Assembly (NCBI GenBank): GCA_964547525.1
Contig: CAZJOD010000150.1
Location: forward strand, 1-9,016
DNA: 9,016 bases
Direction: 5' to 3'
Source of the DNA: CAZJOD01 sp964547525
Lineage (GTDB): Bacteria; Bacillota; Clostridia; JAAYHZ01
A program made the translations under genes and the position numbers. The notes under the pieces were generated by a model. The model had not been told where the DNA came from, did not search any database, and was given only the letters and a program-made list of their open reading frames with translations. Each line of letters opens with the position of its first letter. Position 1 is the first letter of the stretch. Shown here in pieces: positions 1 through 6,559 of the stretch.

Positions 1-770
1 CTTCCTGTCTTTAATTCCTCATACAAGTCGTTTTCATCGATTAAAGAGCCTCTGGCGGTATTAATTAATGTGGCTCCGTCTTTCATCAAACGCAGATTGG
101 ATTTATTTATCATTTTATCTGTAGCCGGTAATGACGGAGCATGTAACGAAATTACCTCACAAGAACTCATCAATTCATTTAATTCGGCTTTTTTTACACC
201 CATGGATTCTGCATTTTCCTCACTTATATAAGGGTCAAAGAGAAGTGTTTTTACATCAAAATTTTTTAACAATTTGATATAATGCTTGCCTACCCAACCT
301 GCTCCTACCACTCCGATATTTATCTTATATAATTCACGAGTTTTCATTTTATCTTTTGCCCATTCACCTTTATGTACATTATTATTCAGTTCATGGATAT
401 TTTTTAATGAATATATGGTCAATCCTAAAGCGGTCTCTGCAACTCCTACCGCTATCGCTCGTGCGTTACTTACAACCTTAATTCCGCGTGAATAAACCTG
501 ATCGCTTAAAATAGGTTTTACCGAACCGGCTGCATGAACAATAAGTTTTAAATTCGGAGCCATATCCAATACCTCACCGTCCAATGCAGGCGTACCCCAA
601 GAAGAAATTGCGATATCCGCACCCTTTATAAGTTCTTTTAAGCGTTCTTTCGAAGGACCTTTTTCATCATTATTTTCAATCAGTTCTCCAAAGCTCTTCA
701 AACAACTAATACTATCATGGTCAAATAAGCTGTCGGTAAGAGTTTTTTGAGACAATAAAGCTATTTTCAT
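1..770 (-). CDS. D-2-hydroxyacid dehydrogenase (phosphoglycerate dehydrogenase-like), partial, C-terminus off the left edge
   Basis: An open frame of 256 codons starts at an ATG at 768-770 and runs unbroken to base 1; the stop lies outside the window. Upstream, the strand reads GAGGAGA then 6-7 nt to the ATG, a good ribosome site. The protein has the two-part layout of NAD-dependent D-2-hydroxyacid dehydrogenases. An N-terminal substrate-domain segment comes first, then the nucleotide-binding fold with GAGWVG at residues 156-161 and an Asp (FDPY) at the end of the next strand, which favours NAD over NADP. The NTARGSLID motif carries Arg240, the family's substrate-binding arginine. The catalytic Glu and His normally follow within about 60 residues and are cut off here. 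Such enzymes interconvert 2-oxoacids and D-2-hydroxyacids in the cytoplasm. The match is at family level; serine biosynthesis (serA) is not shown, and the neighbours suggest a catabolic hydroxyacid or sugar-acid substrate. Confidence 0.88.
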   Translation of the reverse strand, partial: MKIALLSQKTLTDSLFDHDSISCLKSFGELIENNDEKGPSKERLKELIKGADIAISSWGTPALDGEVLDMAPNLKLIVHAAGSVKPILSDQVYSRGIKVVSNARAIAVGVAETALGLTIYSLKNIHELNNNVHKGEWAKDKMKTRELYKINIGVVGAGWVGKHYIKLLKNFDVKTLLFDPYISEENAESMGVKKAELNELMSSCEVISLHAPSLPATDKMINKSNLRLMKDGATLINTARGSLIDENDLYEELKTG

Positions 771-800
771 ATGATTTTCTCCTCGTATACCTTTTGTTTA

Positions 801-809
801 ATTATACCA
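801..809 (-). promoter_or_regulatory. Extended -10 promoter for the hydroxyacid dehydrogenase gene
   Basis: On the minus strand a perfect TATAAT (801-806) is preceded by TG one base upstream (808-809), giving an extended -10 element. No good -35 is seen at 16-18 bp, which is tolerated when the TG is present. Transcription would start near 794, giving a leader of about 24 nt before the ATG at 770. Confidence 0.6.
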
Positions 810-907
810 TACTTATTTATGAAGCTACTGTAATAACTATTTTGCTACAAAAAAAATATAAGCTAACAAAACCGATCTTGCAGTATAAAATACAAAATTT
901 CTGCATT

Positions 908-932
908 AAAAAGGGGCATATAGCCCCTTTTT
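908..932 (-). terminator. Rho-independent terminator after the Gfo/Idh oxidoreductase gene
   Basis: AAAAAGGGGC (908-917) and GCCCCTTTTT (923-932) pair perfectly over 10 bp around a 5-nt loop. Read on the minus strand, the hairpin lies 15 nt past the stop codon of the gene ending at 948. The stem's last five bases are the U run. The stem is symmetric, so it could also stop transcription from the other strand. Confidence 0.88.
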
Positions 933-947
933 AAACCGAACTAATAA

Positions 948-2015
948 TTAGAGCTCATCATTAATGATTTTGATACCTTCTTTTGCGGATTTATAAATTA
1001 AATTAATAACTTTTAAAGCGATGTATCCGTCTATACCTCTTAGCCCGACTTTTGCATCTTTATTTTCTAAGCAACATTGCATAAAGTGCCTTATTTCATC
1101 AATATATCCCAAATTATACTTTTCATCAACCGCAGGTTTTGTCCAACCTTGTGTAAGTTCGGCTTTTTCAACAGCATAGCTTACACCCGGTATTGAAAAC
1201 AGTGATACGGGTGAAGAAAAAGTCAAATCCACATGCATACAACCTTCCGTACCATAAATATCCAATACATCTTCCATACCACCGGTTGTAATATAATTTG
1301 CTTCTAAAAGTGCCGATGTACCGTCTGCAAATTTTATTAAACAGGCAGACCAATCTTCACCCTCCATTTTGGTATGTTTGAAATTGTTTTCACCGCCTCC
1401 GGAGGTCATAGCTATCAATTCGGTCCACTTATTATCTTTTAACGCCAACATAAATCCAACCGGGTGTATACCTAAATGTACCATACATCCCCCGCCGCAA
1501 TATTTGATGGTTTGAGTAAAAGGAGAATGAGAACCACTATGACATTCTCTCGCTCTGTAATACATAGGACGACCGATGGCCCCTTCTTCGACAATTGCAA
1601 GTGCCTTGTTCAATGCGGGTGCAAATAACCAATCCTCTGCATAATACAGTTTCTTACCGGCTTTTTCCGCCGCTTTAATCATTTCCAGAGCATCTTCAAC
1701 GGTTGTGGCTATCGGTTTTTCTGTAACGACATGTTTTCCGCGCTCAAACGCATAAAGCGCAACATCATGATGAAGAAAATTCGGCAAACAAATATCCACT
1801 AAATCACAATCAACATTATCGATTGCAGCTTTATAATCGTCATAAAATTCATAATCGGTAATATTATATCTTGCCGCTAAATCCTTTACTCTTTCAGGTA
1901 CTTTATCACAAATGCCAACTATAGTTGCAATATCGGTACACCTTGCATAACCTTCGGCATGTAAATCTGCACTGAAAGCAGCTCCTATTAATAAAACTTT
2001 TACTTTTTTATCCAT
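948..2015 (-). CDS. Gfo/Idh/MocA family NAD(P)-dependent oxidoreductase
   Basis: The 355-residue protein has the usual length and layout of this family. An N-terminal Rossmann fold has the phosphate-binding stretch LLIGAAFSADLHA (residues 8-20), a variant of GxGxxG. The EKP motif at 99-101 carries the catalytic lysine (Lys100). The C-terminal alpha/beta domain includes GGGCMVHLGIHP (174-185), whose His184 is the usual catalytic histidine. In relatives the residue at 180 is most often Asp; here it is His. These enzymes oxidise or reduce sugars, inositols and related polyols in the cytoplasm using a tightly held NAD(P). The start is fixed by a GGAGG site about 7 nt upstream. The gene has its own strong promoter and terminator, so it can be expressed alone, although no terminator separates it from the hydrolase gene upstream. 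The substrate cannot be told from sequence. Confidence 0.9.
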   Translation of the reverse strand: MDKKVKVLLIGAAFSADLHAEGYARCTDIATIVGICDKVPERVKDLAARYNITDYEFYDDYKAAIDNVDCDLVDICLPNFLHHDVALYAFERGKHVVTEKPIATTVEDALEMIKAAEKAGKKLYYAEDWLFAPALNKALAIVEEGAIGRPMYYRARECHSGSHSPFTQTIKYCGGGCMVHLGIHPVGFMLALKDNKWTELIAMTSGGGENNFKHTKMEGEDWSACLIKFADGTSALLEANYITTGGMEDVLDIYGTEGCMHVDLTFSSPVSLFSIPGVSYAVEKAELTQGWTKPAVDEKYNLGYIDEIRHFMQCCLENKDAKVGLRGIDGYIALKVINLIYKSAKEGIKIINDEL

Positions 2016-2039
2016 TTTCCACCCTCCGGATTTTTATAT

Positions 2040-2067
2040 TATGCATAAAAATGCGCATATGCATATG
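2040..2067. promoter_or_regulatory. Cluster of ATGCAT palindromes, candidate operator in the oxidoreductase leader
   Basis: Within 28 bp lie ATGCAT (2041-2046), the palindrome ATGCGCAT (2051-2058) and a perfect 12-bp palindrome CATATGCATATG (2056-2067). TATGCAT at 2040-2046 can also pair with ATGCATA at 2059-2065. The cluster sits between the predicted transcription start (near 2079) and the ribosome site, where a bound protein would block elongation. It resembles an operator; no regulator is identified for it. Confidence 0.45.
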
Positions 2068-2085
2068 TAACTGTTTTTTTACTTT

Positions 2086-2114
2086 ATTATAAATGTAATG
2101 TAAACAATAGTCAA
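2086..2114 (-). promoter_or_regulatory. Near-consensus sigma-A promoter for the Gfo/Idh oxidoreductase gene
   Basis: On the minus strand TTGACT (2109-2114) is separated by exactly 17 bp from a perfect TATAAT (2086-2091). Predicted transcription starts near 2079, leaving a leader of about 64 nt that contains the palindrome cluster and the GGAGG site. Confidence 0.82.
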
Positions 2115-2157
2115 TAACCTCTCATAACAACTACCGGGTAACACAATCTTTTCCTTA

Positions 2158-2988
2158 CTAATTAAAAACATTAATAATATCATCAGATTCAAAAACAAGC
2201 CCGTATATGGTAGAGATCATATAAAGCTGAGCGTGTTTGTTACCCTCTGTTCGTATGCTCTCTTTTGTCTCTAAAGCAACTGTTAAGTCTTCAGCGACAG
2301 AACATAGAAAACCTTTCCTAAACATATCTACCATACCACACGGTGATATTTGAAGACATGCGTTTAATGCGAAACCTGAATAGATCAAGTGATTAATTCC
2401 TTCTTTTTTGCAATAAGCAAACAGTTCTTCAGTGGTCTCCGCTACAGGTTCATCGCCTTGCGGAAACGCTTGGTCGGCAAAGTTACGTATCTTTCTGGAT
2501 TTGTTTATATCCTCCATATTATGCCGACCGTAGGCCGCATCATAAGTTATTATTTCTTTAATTTTCCTCGATATTTCATCTTGCTGACATGTATCTTTAA
2601 CTTCTTTCCCTGTAATCCCGTTTTTTATATTATATTCTTCCAATATTTTTTGTACATTTTTATATCCCGGATATGATATATAATAATCACCGCCTCCCAC
2701 AATATGAATAAGCTTTAAAGGTGATTTACGAACAGTATCTAAAAATGCAGGAAATTTATTTTTACATATTTCATATGAACGCGTGACGTATTCGTTAGAA
2801 CGAAATACACCCGGATATTCCTCAGGTGTTCCACAGTTCCAAGCATGCATAACCAAGACGGCTGTTTTTTCAGGATCAATCTTAAATTCTCTTTTTTCCC
2901 ACCCTAAGTACCCGTCAGCCGGGTATGCTTTAGTTAAATCCGCGTCATATCCACGATATATTTTTGCCGGTATTAATACTTTACTCAT
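2158..2988 (-). CDS. Isochorismatase-like cysteine hydrolase
   Basis: Translation is best begun at the ATG at 2986-2988 (MSKVLIPAK), giving 276 residues. GGAGG at 2999-3003 is 10 nt away, whereas an ATG at 2995-2997 is only 1 nt from it. The C-terminal half has the isochorismatase-like core: strand HLIYSGFALNAC (200-211) with nucleophile candidate Cys211, followed by CGMVDMFRKGF (217-227). The N-terminal core strand reads TAVLVMHAWN (42-51); the position that is normally the catalytic Asp (VxDxxN) is His48. A GGGDYY stretch (98-103) follows the second strand. The superfamily hydrolyses amides, ureides and vinyl ethers (isochorismate, nicotinamide, N-carbamoyl compounds) through a Cys-Asp-Lys triad. 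With the Asp replaced, this is probably a divergent subgroup of unknown substrate. It diverges from the regulator and transporter operon, which suggests a linked role. Confidence 0.82.
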   Translation of the reverse strand: MSKVLIPAKIYRGYDADLTKAYPADGYLGWEKREFKIDPEKTAVLVMHAWNCGTPEEYPGVFRSNEYVTRSYEICKNKFPAFLDTVRKSPLKLIHIVGGGDYYISYPGYKNVQKILEEYNIKNGITGKEVKDTCQQDEISRKIKEIITYDAAYGRHNMEDINKSRKIRNFADQAFPQGDEPVAETTEELFAYCKKEGINHLIYSGFALNACLQISPCGMVDMFRKGFLCSVAEDLTVALETKESIRTEGNKHAQLYMISTIYGLVFESDDIINVFN

Positions 2989-2998
2989 AAGAAACATA

Positions 2999-3003
2999 CC
3001 TCC
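2999..3003 (-). promoter_or_regulatory. Ribosome binding site that decides the start of the isochorismatase-like gene
   Basis: On the minus strand GGAGG (plus-strand CCTCC) lies 10 nt upstream of the ATG at 2988. The longer reading frame, opening at 3045, has its own first codons upstream of this site and no comparable ribosome site, so the longer start is disfavoured. Confidence 0.7.
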
Positions 3004-3031
3004 TCTATATATAGCCATATATCCTTTTTTA

Positions 3032-3040
3032 ATTATATCA
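3032..3040 (-). promoter_or_regulatory. Extended -10 promoter for the isochorismatase-like gene
   Basis: On the minus strand a perfect TATAAT (3032-3037) has TG one base upstream (3039-3040), an extended -10 element. No convincing -35 is found at 17 bp. Transcription would begin near 3025, placing the GGAGG site about 22 nt into the message. Confidence 0.6.
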
Positions 3041-3185
3041 TACAACTTAAAGCATGATTTGCTAAAATAACTCTCTTTTTATGTGAACAGTGTATACCGG
3101 TCATTGAAAATTTATATATACTACAGCTTTGATTCAATGTTCTTTCGTTTACTTTATAAAATAAATTGCAATAAAATCAATGTAT

Positions 3186-3213
3186 TCTATGTTATTAAAA
3201 ACATAGATTTTTT
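3186..3213 (+). terminator. AT-rich hairpin with T run, possible weak terminator
   Basis: TCTATGTT (3186-3193) and AACATAGA (3200-3207) pair over 8 bp around a 6-nt loop and are followed on the plus strand by seven T residues (3208-3214). The stem has only two G-C pairs, so it would be weak. No gene ends just upstream on the plus strand, so it may instead be an incidental or regulatory structure upstream of the regulator's promoter. Confidence 0.3.
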
Positions 3214-3249
3214 TATTCTATTTTTTAATAAGAATGTATTTAAAATTTA

Positions 3250-3277
3250 TTGACAAAGGAAATGATTGTGCTATAAT
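3250..3277 (+). promoter_or_regulatory. Consensus sigma-A promoter of the regulator-pot operon
   Basis: A perfect TTGACA (3250-3255) and a perfect TATAAT (3272-3277) are 16 bp apart. Transcription should start near 3284, immediately before the inverted repeat at 3287. No other promoter of this quality is seen before the end of the operon, so it probably drives everything from the regulator to the GH109-like gene. Confidence 0.9.
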
Positions 3278-3286
3278 TAAACCGCC

Positions 3287-3314
3287 TGTTTAGTTATACT
3301 AAACAAACAGTTTA
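3287..3314 (+). promoter_or_regulatory. Inverted-repeat operator at the operon's transcription start
   Basis: TGTTTAGT (3287-3294) and ACTAAACA (3298-3305) are perfect 8-bp inverted arms around a 3-nt centre. A further GTTTA half-site (3310-3314) pairs with TAAAC (3300-3304) to give an overlapping second repeat. The position at about +3 to +30 of the consensus promoter suits repression. The adjacent XRE-cupin gene is the natural candidate for the binding protein, an inference from proximity. Confidence 0.65.
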
Positions 3315-3333
3315 ATGAAAAGTATATGAAAAA

Positions 3334-3873
3334 ATGGATATTGGTAAGAAAATAAAACGATTACGACAACTGAATATGCTGACGCAGCAAGAATTAGCGG
3401 ATCGCTGTGAGTTATCAAAAGGTTACATATCTCAACTTGAGAAGGATATTGCATCCCCATCAATTGCAACATTGATCGATCTTTTGCAATGCTTAGGCAC
3501 CGATCTAAAAGAATTTTTTAACCAAGACGAGGCTTGCCAGATTGTTTTTACTTCGAACGATATGTTTGAAAAAGAAGATGAAGACAATTTAAGCCGAATC
3601 AAATGGCTTGTTCCTAATTGTCAAAAAAACGATATGGAACCTATAATCATCACTTTACAACCCGGAGGAACTTCAAATAAAGAGGAACCGCATACAGGTG
3701 AAGAATTCGGGTATGTGCTTGAGGGAATAGTGGATATACATATAGGTTCATCGGTATATAAAGCCAAAAAGGGTAATTCTTTTTACTACAACTCGGCGGC
3801 ACCACACTTTTTAAGTAATCCGGGGAAACGCTCTGTAAAAATATTATGGGTATCTACGCCTCCAAGTTTTTAA
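3334..3873 (+). CDS. XRE-family transcriptional regulator with cupin domain
   Basis: The 179-residue protein has an N-terminal Cro/C1-type helix-turn-helix (about residues 6-60, with LTQQELADRCELSKGYISQ at 16-34 as the binding core). An acidic linker (78-86) follows. The C-terminal cupin_2 barrel spans about 104-175: motif one is PHTGEEFGYVLEG (119-131) with His120 and Glu124, and motif two is around Gly147 and PH (157-158). Proteins of this shape sense a small molecule in the cupin and repress transport or catabolic operons. They are commonly found beside polyamine transporter genes. Here the gene is first in the operon, 30 nt before potA, with an inverted repeat at its own promoter, so autorepression relieved or enhanced by the transported compound is likely. 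The ATG lacks a clear Shine-Dalgarno sequence (only A/G-rich GAAAAG), which suggests modest translation. Confidence 0.92.
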   Translation: MDIGKKIKRLRQLNMLTQQELADRCELSKGYISQLEKDIASPSIATLIDLLQCLGTDLKEFFNQDEACQIVFTSNDMFEKEDEDNLSRIKWLVPNCQKNDMEPIIITLQPGGTSNKEEPHTGEEFGYVLEGIVDIHIGSSVYKAKKGNSFYYNSAAPHFLSNPGKRSVKILWVSTPPSF

Positions 3874-3898
3874 TATTATTAAACCGGAAAGGATATAT

Positions 3899-3919
3899 AT
3901 GAAGTGTCAGAATACATAA
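3899..3919 (+). other. Six-codon ATG mini-ORF overlapping the potA start
   Basis: An ATG at 3899-3901 opens a frame encoding MKCQNT and stopping at 3917-3919. It lies 5 nt after the GGAAAGGA ribosome site and overlaps the GTG start of potA in another reading frame. The ATG is therefore a competing initiation site. It may be chance, or it may dampen or couple potA translation. Confidence 0.25.
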
Positions 3920-4953
3920 TTCAACTAAAAAACATAACTAAAATATTTGATGATGACTTTGTAGCATTAGATGACTTAAATCTATGTATTAAAAAGAATG
4001 AATTTTTAACTTTGTTAGGCCCAAGCGGATGTGGTAAAACCACAACTTTAAGAATAATAGGTGGTTTTGAAACTCCTACAAGCGGGGAATTGATCTTTCA
4101 AGATAAAGTTATAAATGATCTCCCTCCACACAAACGACGTGTTAACACTGTATTCCAAAAATATGCATTATTTACTCACTTGAATGTTTTTGATAATATT
4201 GCTTTCGGTTTAAAAATATCAAAAGTACCGAAGATTGAAATCAAAAACAGAGTGCTTGAGATATTAAATTTGGTTAATCTCCAAGGTTTTGAGAACAGAC
4301 GTGTAGATTCGCTAAGCGGAGGCCAGCAGCAAAGAGTCGCAATAGCCCGTGCTTTGGTAAACAGACCCGAAGTATTGTTATTGGATGAACCGTTAGGGGC
4401 TCTTGACCTGAAAATGCGAAAAGAAATGCAGATCGAATTAAAAAAGATGCAAGAAAAACTTGGCATCACATTTATATATGTAACTCACGACCAAGAAGAA
4501 GCTTTATCAATGTCGGATAGTATCGTTATATTAAAAGACGGTATTGTACAACAAATAGACAGCCCTATAAACATATACAACGAACCTAAAAATGCATTTG
4601 TCGCGGATTTTATCGGTGAAAGCAATATCATAGGTGGCATAATGAAAAAGGATTTTCTGGTTGAATGCTGCGGTAAAGAATTAATATGTATTGATAAAGG
4701 TTTCCGTGAAAACGAACCTATAGATATTGTTATTCGCCCTGAAGATATTGACATAATTAAAGCGGATAGTGCGCAGCTTACCGGAGAAGTTTTATCGGTA
4801 GTATTTAAGGGAGTTCATTTTGATATTACCGTAAAATCTCCGGACGGACACATATGGCTTTTACAAAATACAGACATACAGTATGAGGGTGATACAATAG
4901 GAATGAGTATTGACCCTGAAAATATTCATATTATGAAGAAGGTGACTGATTAA
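3904..4953 (+). CDS. potA: Polyamine-type ABC transporter ATP-binding protein PotA
   Basis: The 349-residue protein is the cytoplasmic motor of a spermidine/putrescine-class importer and hydrolyses ATP to drive the PotB-PotC channel. All ABC motifs are intact: Walker A GPSGCGKT (39-46), Q-loop Gln85 in VFQKYALF, signature LSGGQQQR (137-144), Walker B VLLLDEP (157-163) with the D-loop ALD, and switch His195 in THDQEEA. A C-terminal TOBE-type domain (about 235-345) includes VIRPEDI. The length is a little below that of E. coli PotA. The start is GTG at 3904: the frame is closed by a TAA at 3880-3882 with no ATG in between, and GGAAAGGA (3886-3893) lies about 10 nt upstream. The stop overlaps the potB start by 1 nt. 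The PotA/PotD-class family is clear, but the exact ligand is not. Confidence 0.94.
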   Translation: MSEYIIQLKNITKIFDDDFVALDDLNLCIKKNEFLTLLGPSGCGKTTTLRIIGGFETPTSGELIFQDKVINDLPPHKRRVNTVFQKYALFTHLNVFDNIAFGLKISKVPKIEIKNRVLEILNLVNLQGFENRRVDSLSGGQQQRVAIARALVNRPEVLLLDEPLGALDLKMRKEMQIELKKMQEKLGITFIYVTHDQEEALSMSDSIVILKDGIVQQIDSPINIYNEPKNAFVADFIGESNIIGGIMKKDFLVECCGKELICIDKGFRENEPIDIVIRPEDIDIIKADSAQLTGEVLSVVFKGVHFDITVKSPDGHIWLLQNTDIQYEGDTIGMSIDPENIHIMKKVTD

Positions 4954-5771
4954 TGAAACGTTGGTTATCATATCCTTATCTATTATGGATGATTTTATTT
5001 ATATCTGTACCGTTACTGCTGATAGTCTTTTATGCGTTCACAGAAAGAACTGCCTCAGGTATACGTATCTCTTTAGATAGTTTTAAGCAGATTTTCGACC
5101 CCCTTTATCTAAATGTTTTTTTACGTTCTTTTAAGATAGCTTTTCTATCAATGGTTATATGTTTAATGATAGGATATCCTGTCGCTTTAATATTGGCTTC
5201 TAAAGAGTATTCACAAAAATCCATATACCTGATGTTAATTGTAATTCCTATGTGGATGAATTTTCTTCTTCGAACATACGCTTGGTTGACACTTCTTGAA
5301 AACAACGGTATTTTCAATAAAGTGTTAGGTTTTTTCGGAGTTGGTCCCGTTCAGTTTTTATATAGCGAAGGAGCGGTTATACTAGGAATGGTCTATAACT
5401 TTTTGCCTTTTATGATTTTACCTATATACTCGGTCATTGTAAAAATCGACGAAAGTATTGTTGAAGCGGCACAAGATTTAGGTGCAAACAGTTTTTTAGT
5501 TTTATTGAAAGTGATTATACCTTTGAGCATACCCGGTGTTATAAGTGGTGTAACCATGGTATTTATGCCGGCGGTATCCACTTTCGTTATTCCTCGTTTA
5601 CTTGGAGGAGGTCAATTTGCATTGATCGGAAATATTATTGAACAACAATTTCTATTGACAGGTGACTGGAGTTTCGGGTCGGCTCTGTCGTTTGTCCTGA
5701 TGATTTTAGTCATTGCAAGCATGGTGTTAATGAATAAACATGATTCGGAAGGGAAGGAGGGTATCTTTTGA
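4953..5771 (+). CDS. potB: Polyamine-type ABC transporter permease PotB
   Basis: A 272-residue inner-membrane protein with six hydrophobic segments (about residues 8-28, 62-83, 91-115, 140-160, 195-215 and 243-262), as expected for one half of the Pot channel. The EAA loop that docks onto the ATPase starts at EAAQDLGAN (171-179) and ends with the conserved proline-glycine near 194-195. The segment IPMWMNFLLRTYAW (98-111) is typical of PotB rather than PotC. The ATG at 4953 overlaps the potA stop (TAATG), with AAGGTG 8 nt upstream, so translation is probably coupled. It pairs with PotC, is powered by PotA and is loaded by PotD. Confidence 0.93.
   Translation: MKRWLSYPYLLWMILFISVPLLLIVFYAFTERTASGIRISLDSFKQIFDPLYLNVFLRSFKIAFLSMVICLMIGYPVALILASKEYSQKSIYLMLIVIPMWMNFLLRTYAWLTLLENNGIFNKVLGFFGVGPVQFLYSEGAVILGMVYNFLPFMILPIYSVIVKIDESIVEAAQDLGANSFLVLLKVIIPLSIPGVISGVTMVFMPAVSTFVIPRLLGGGQFALIGNIIEQQFLLTGDWSFGSALSFVLMILVIASMVLMNKHDSEGKEGIF
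5754..5760 (+). promoter_or_regulatory. Strong ribosome binding site for potC (TTG start)
   Basis: AAGGAGG at 5754-5760 lies 7 nt before the TTG at 5768-5770. This ideal spacing and strength supports the rare start codon. Confidence 0.8.
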
Positions 5772-6559
5772 GTAAAACGATTAATAAAATATATTTATGG
5801 ATGATCATACTCTTTCTCTACGCACCGATTATAGTTCTAATGGTTTTAAGTTTTAATGAATCGAGGTCTCGTGCTACATGGGGAGGTTTTACGTTCCGTT
5901 GGTACATAGAATTATTCCAAGACAGAGATATCCTTTTGGCATTGTATACCACATTAACAATTGCTATTTTATCATCCATAATAGCCACGGTTATCGGAGT
6001 TTTTGCAGCTATTGGAATTTTCGGATATAAGAAGTGGAGCTTCAGTGTTGTAAAGAATATCTCTTACATACCTGTCGTAAATGCAGATATTGTTACAGGT
6101 GTTTCGTTGATGTTGTTGTTTGTATTCCTGGGTATAAACCAAGGTTTTTTTACTCTTTTACTGGCACACATAACATTTAATATACCTTATGTAATATTTT
6201 CGGTGTTACCAAAGCTATACCAAATGGATATGCATATTTATGAAGCTGCTTTAGATTTAGGCGCCAATCCTTTAAAAGCAATTATGAAGGTTGTACTTCC
6301 GGAAATAAAACCGGGTATTGTAACAGGTTTTTTACTGGCTTTCACATTATCTATAGATGATTTTGTAATTAGCTTCTTTACATCCGGTTCCGGTGTAACC
6401 AATTTATCTATAGAAATATACTCAATGGCCAGGAGAGGTATCAATCCTAAAATAAATGCCTTATCTACATTGATGTTTAGCGTAGTTATGATTTTATTAT
6501 TAATCATAAATAAAAAATCCGGCTCAAATGCCGGTAAAAAAATTAGGAGGGAAATTTGA
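5768..6559 (+). CDS. potC: Polyamine-type ABC transporter permease PotC
   Basis: This 263-residue membrane protein is the second permease half. Hydrophobic segments fall at about residues 8-28, 60-85, 96-121, 127-148, 183-203 and 235-248. The EAA loop begins EAALDLGANP (159-168) and ends at KPG (181-183). The N-terminal motif LSFNESR (27-33) and the IDDFVISFF segment (196-204) are characteristic of PotC. Translation starts at a TTG inside the potB stop region (a 4-nt overlap, TTGA), rescued by a very strong AAGGAGG site. The overlap suggests stoichiometric, coupled synthesis with PotB. The tail after residue 250 is lysine- and arginine-rich, as expected for a cytoplasmic end. Confidence 0.93.
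   Translation: MSKTINKIYLWMIILFLYAPIIVLMVLSFNESRSRATWGGFTFRWYIELFQDRDILLALYTTLTIAILSSIIATVIGVFAAIGIFGYKKWSFSVVKNISYIPVVNADIVTGVSLMLLFVFLGINQGFFTLLLAHITFNIPYVIFSVLPKLYQMDMHIYEAALDLGANPLKAIMKVVLPEIKPGIVTGFLLAFTLSIDDFVISFFTSGSGVTNLSIEIYSMARRGINPKINALSTLMFSVVMILLLIINKKSGSNAGKKIRREI
6545..6550 (+). promoter_or_regulatory. Ribosome binding site deciding the potD start
   Basis: AGGAGG at 6545-6550 is 8 nt from the ATG at 6559 and only 5 nt from an in-frame TTG at 6556. The spacing and the better codon favour the ATG, giving a protein starting MIKKF rather than MMIKKF. Confidence 0.7.

Larger units (their letters stand above)
3046..3333. other. Divergent intergenic control region
   Basis: This very AT-rich stretch separates the minus-strand hydrolase gene from the plus-strand regulator gene. 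Its right end holds a consensus promoter and an inverted repeat (listed separately). Its middle holds an AT-rich hairpin with a T run (3186-3213). The promoter of the minus-strand gene lies just at its left border. No open reading frame with a plausible ribosome site and no recognisable RNA gene was found between 3060 and 3180. Confidence 0.7.

Noticed and set aside
286..495. A 69-residue plus-strand frame
   Set aside because: It lies wholly antisense to the clear hydroxyacid dehydrogenase gene, has no ribosome site and no family resemblance.
2989..3045. N-terminal extension of the isochorismatase-like gene (MYDIIKKGYMAIYRGGMFL)
   Set aside because: It spans the GGAGG ribosome site and the predicted transcription start, so it is most likely leader, not protein.
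2389..3070. Two 95-residue plus-strand frames, hydrophobic or mixed
   Set aside because: Both are opposite the isochorismatase-like gene; their composition is what the complementary strand of that gene would give, and no ribosome site precedes them.
3046..3333. Riboswitch, small RNA or attachment site in the divergent region
   Set aside because: Only promoters, one weak AT hairpin and the operator-like repeat were seen; no conserved aptamer core, tRNA-like structure or paired direct repeats.
6556..6558. TTG as the potD start
   Set aside because: The next codon is ATG with better spacing from AGGAGG; the extra residue would add nothing to the signal peptide.
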